Source: Tetrapyrgos nigripes (Eukaryota > Basidiomycota > Agaricomycetes > Agaricales > Campanellaceae). From it: DNA of 64,000 nucleotides. The stretch's first letter is position 1, and every line of letters starts with the position of its first letter. The notes under the pieces are model-generated. The model was given only the letters and a program-made list of their open reading frames with translations, was not told the DNA's origin and searched no databases. The position numbers and the translations under genes were made by a program. Location: contig JAACJM010000317.1 in assembly GCA_013368315.1 (NCBI GenBank), positions 20,727 through 84,726 of the forward strand. Direction: 5' to 3'. Positions 63,833-64,000 of the stretch are shown piece after piece.

Positions 63833-64000
63833 TGCTGGCGTTGACACCGAGATACATGCAGTATGTCAATTAATTCCTGATAGTCGAGAGTGTAATGCAC
63901 TGTCTACTTTTCTCCAGAATCACATCAATAAACCTATCACATTAAGATTCAGAACTTTAGGGTCTCGAGACTATTCCCTTTTCGGACAAAAAGGCACTTC
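63833..64000. other. 3' flank of COQ4
   Basis: Nothing recognisable before the window ends. Confidence 0.4.

Overview
The window is nuclear DNA of a basidiomycete fungus, most likely an Agaricomycete. Genes are densely interrupted by 50-100 bp GT-AG introns. The gene families (GH3 beta-glucosidase, F-box proteins beginning with a short LP/FPVEILTEIF-type motif, SDRs of fungal type) and the mobile elements (Ty1/copia, hAT, Plavaka-type) are typical of that group. No rRNA, tRNA, CRISPR or bacterial-type operon was recognised.

Layout. 1-4.6 kb: 3' part of a secreted GH3 beta-glucosidase (+) and a three-exon unknown gene (-). 5.3-8.1 kb: transposon remnants and a decayed F-box gene that carries a 247 bp MITE. 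8.44-16.97 kb: a nested insertion. A hAT element with a perfect 8 bp target duplication was itself hit by a complete Ty1/copia element whose two 369 bp LTRs read as identical and whose 1977-codon gag-pol is open. 17-18.7 kb: a second decayed F-box gene. 18.8-21.4 kb: an apparently intact Atm1-type mitochondrial ABC transporter (-). 21.5-25.5 kb: two near-identical SDR genes in tandem with duplicated upstream sequence. 26-35.7 kb: a second mobile-element nest, with a Plavaka-type transposon (27041-33900) carrying a divergent companion gene, a solo LTR inside it with a 5 bp target duplication, an outer pair of inverted repeats, and two MITEs. 37.2-39.3 kb: an intact enolase-superfamily gene (ENOSF1/L-fuconate dehydratase type). 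39.3-50.5 kb: a tandem array built from the last exon of that gene plus an F-box gene plus its promoter, repeated about three times, with a further F-box fragment and an internally deleted copia element. 51-53.6 kb: a WD40-like/DUF2415-like gene (-). 54-58.5 kb: a duplicated small unknown gene, a 0.5 kb dispersed repeat and the C-terminal part of a secreted glycosidase-like protein. 58.8-63.8 kb: a protein with four zinc-binding-type Cys motifs, minisatellite DNA, a C2H2 zinc-finger gene (-) and COQ4 (+), which shows two one-base frame disruptions.

The housekeeping genes (ATM1 type, COQ4, ENOSF1 type) are mitochondrial or central metabolism and are not an obvious pathway cluster. The rest is a repeat-rich region where F-box genes multiply and decay between transposons. 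No clearly new multi-gene system is visible. The best candidates for novelty are the Plavaka companion gene, the F-box array with its conserved GTCAC(A)NN(T)GTGAC-type palindrome, and the four-motif Cys protein at 58.8-60.7 kb. Several frame breaks are single-base or homopolymer events, so some pseudogene calls may reflect assembly indels.
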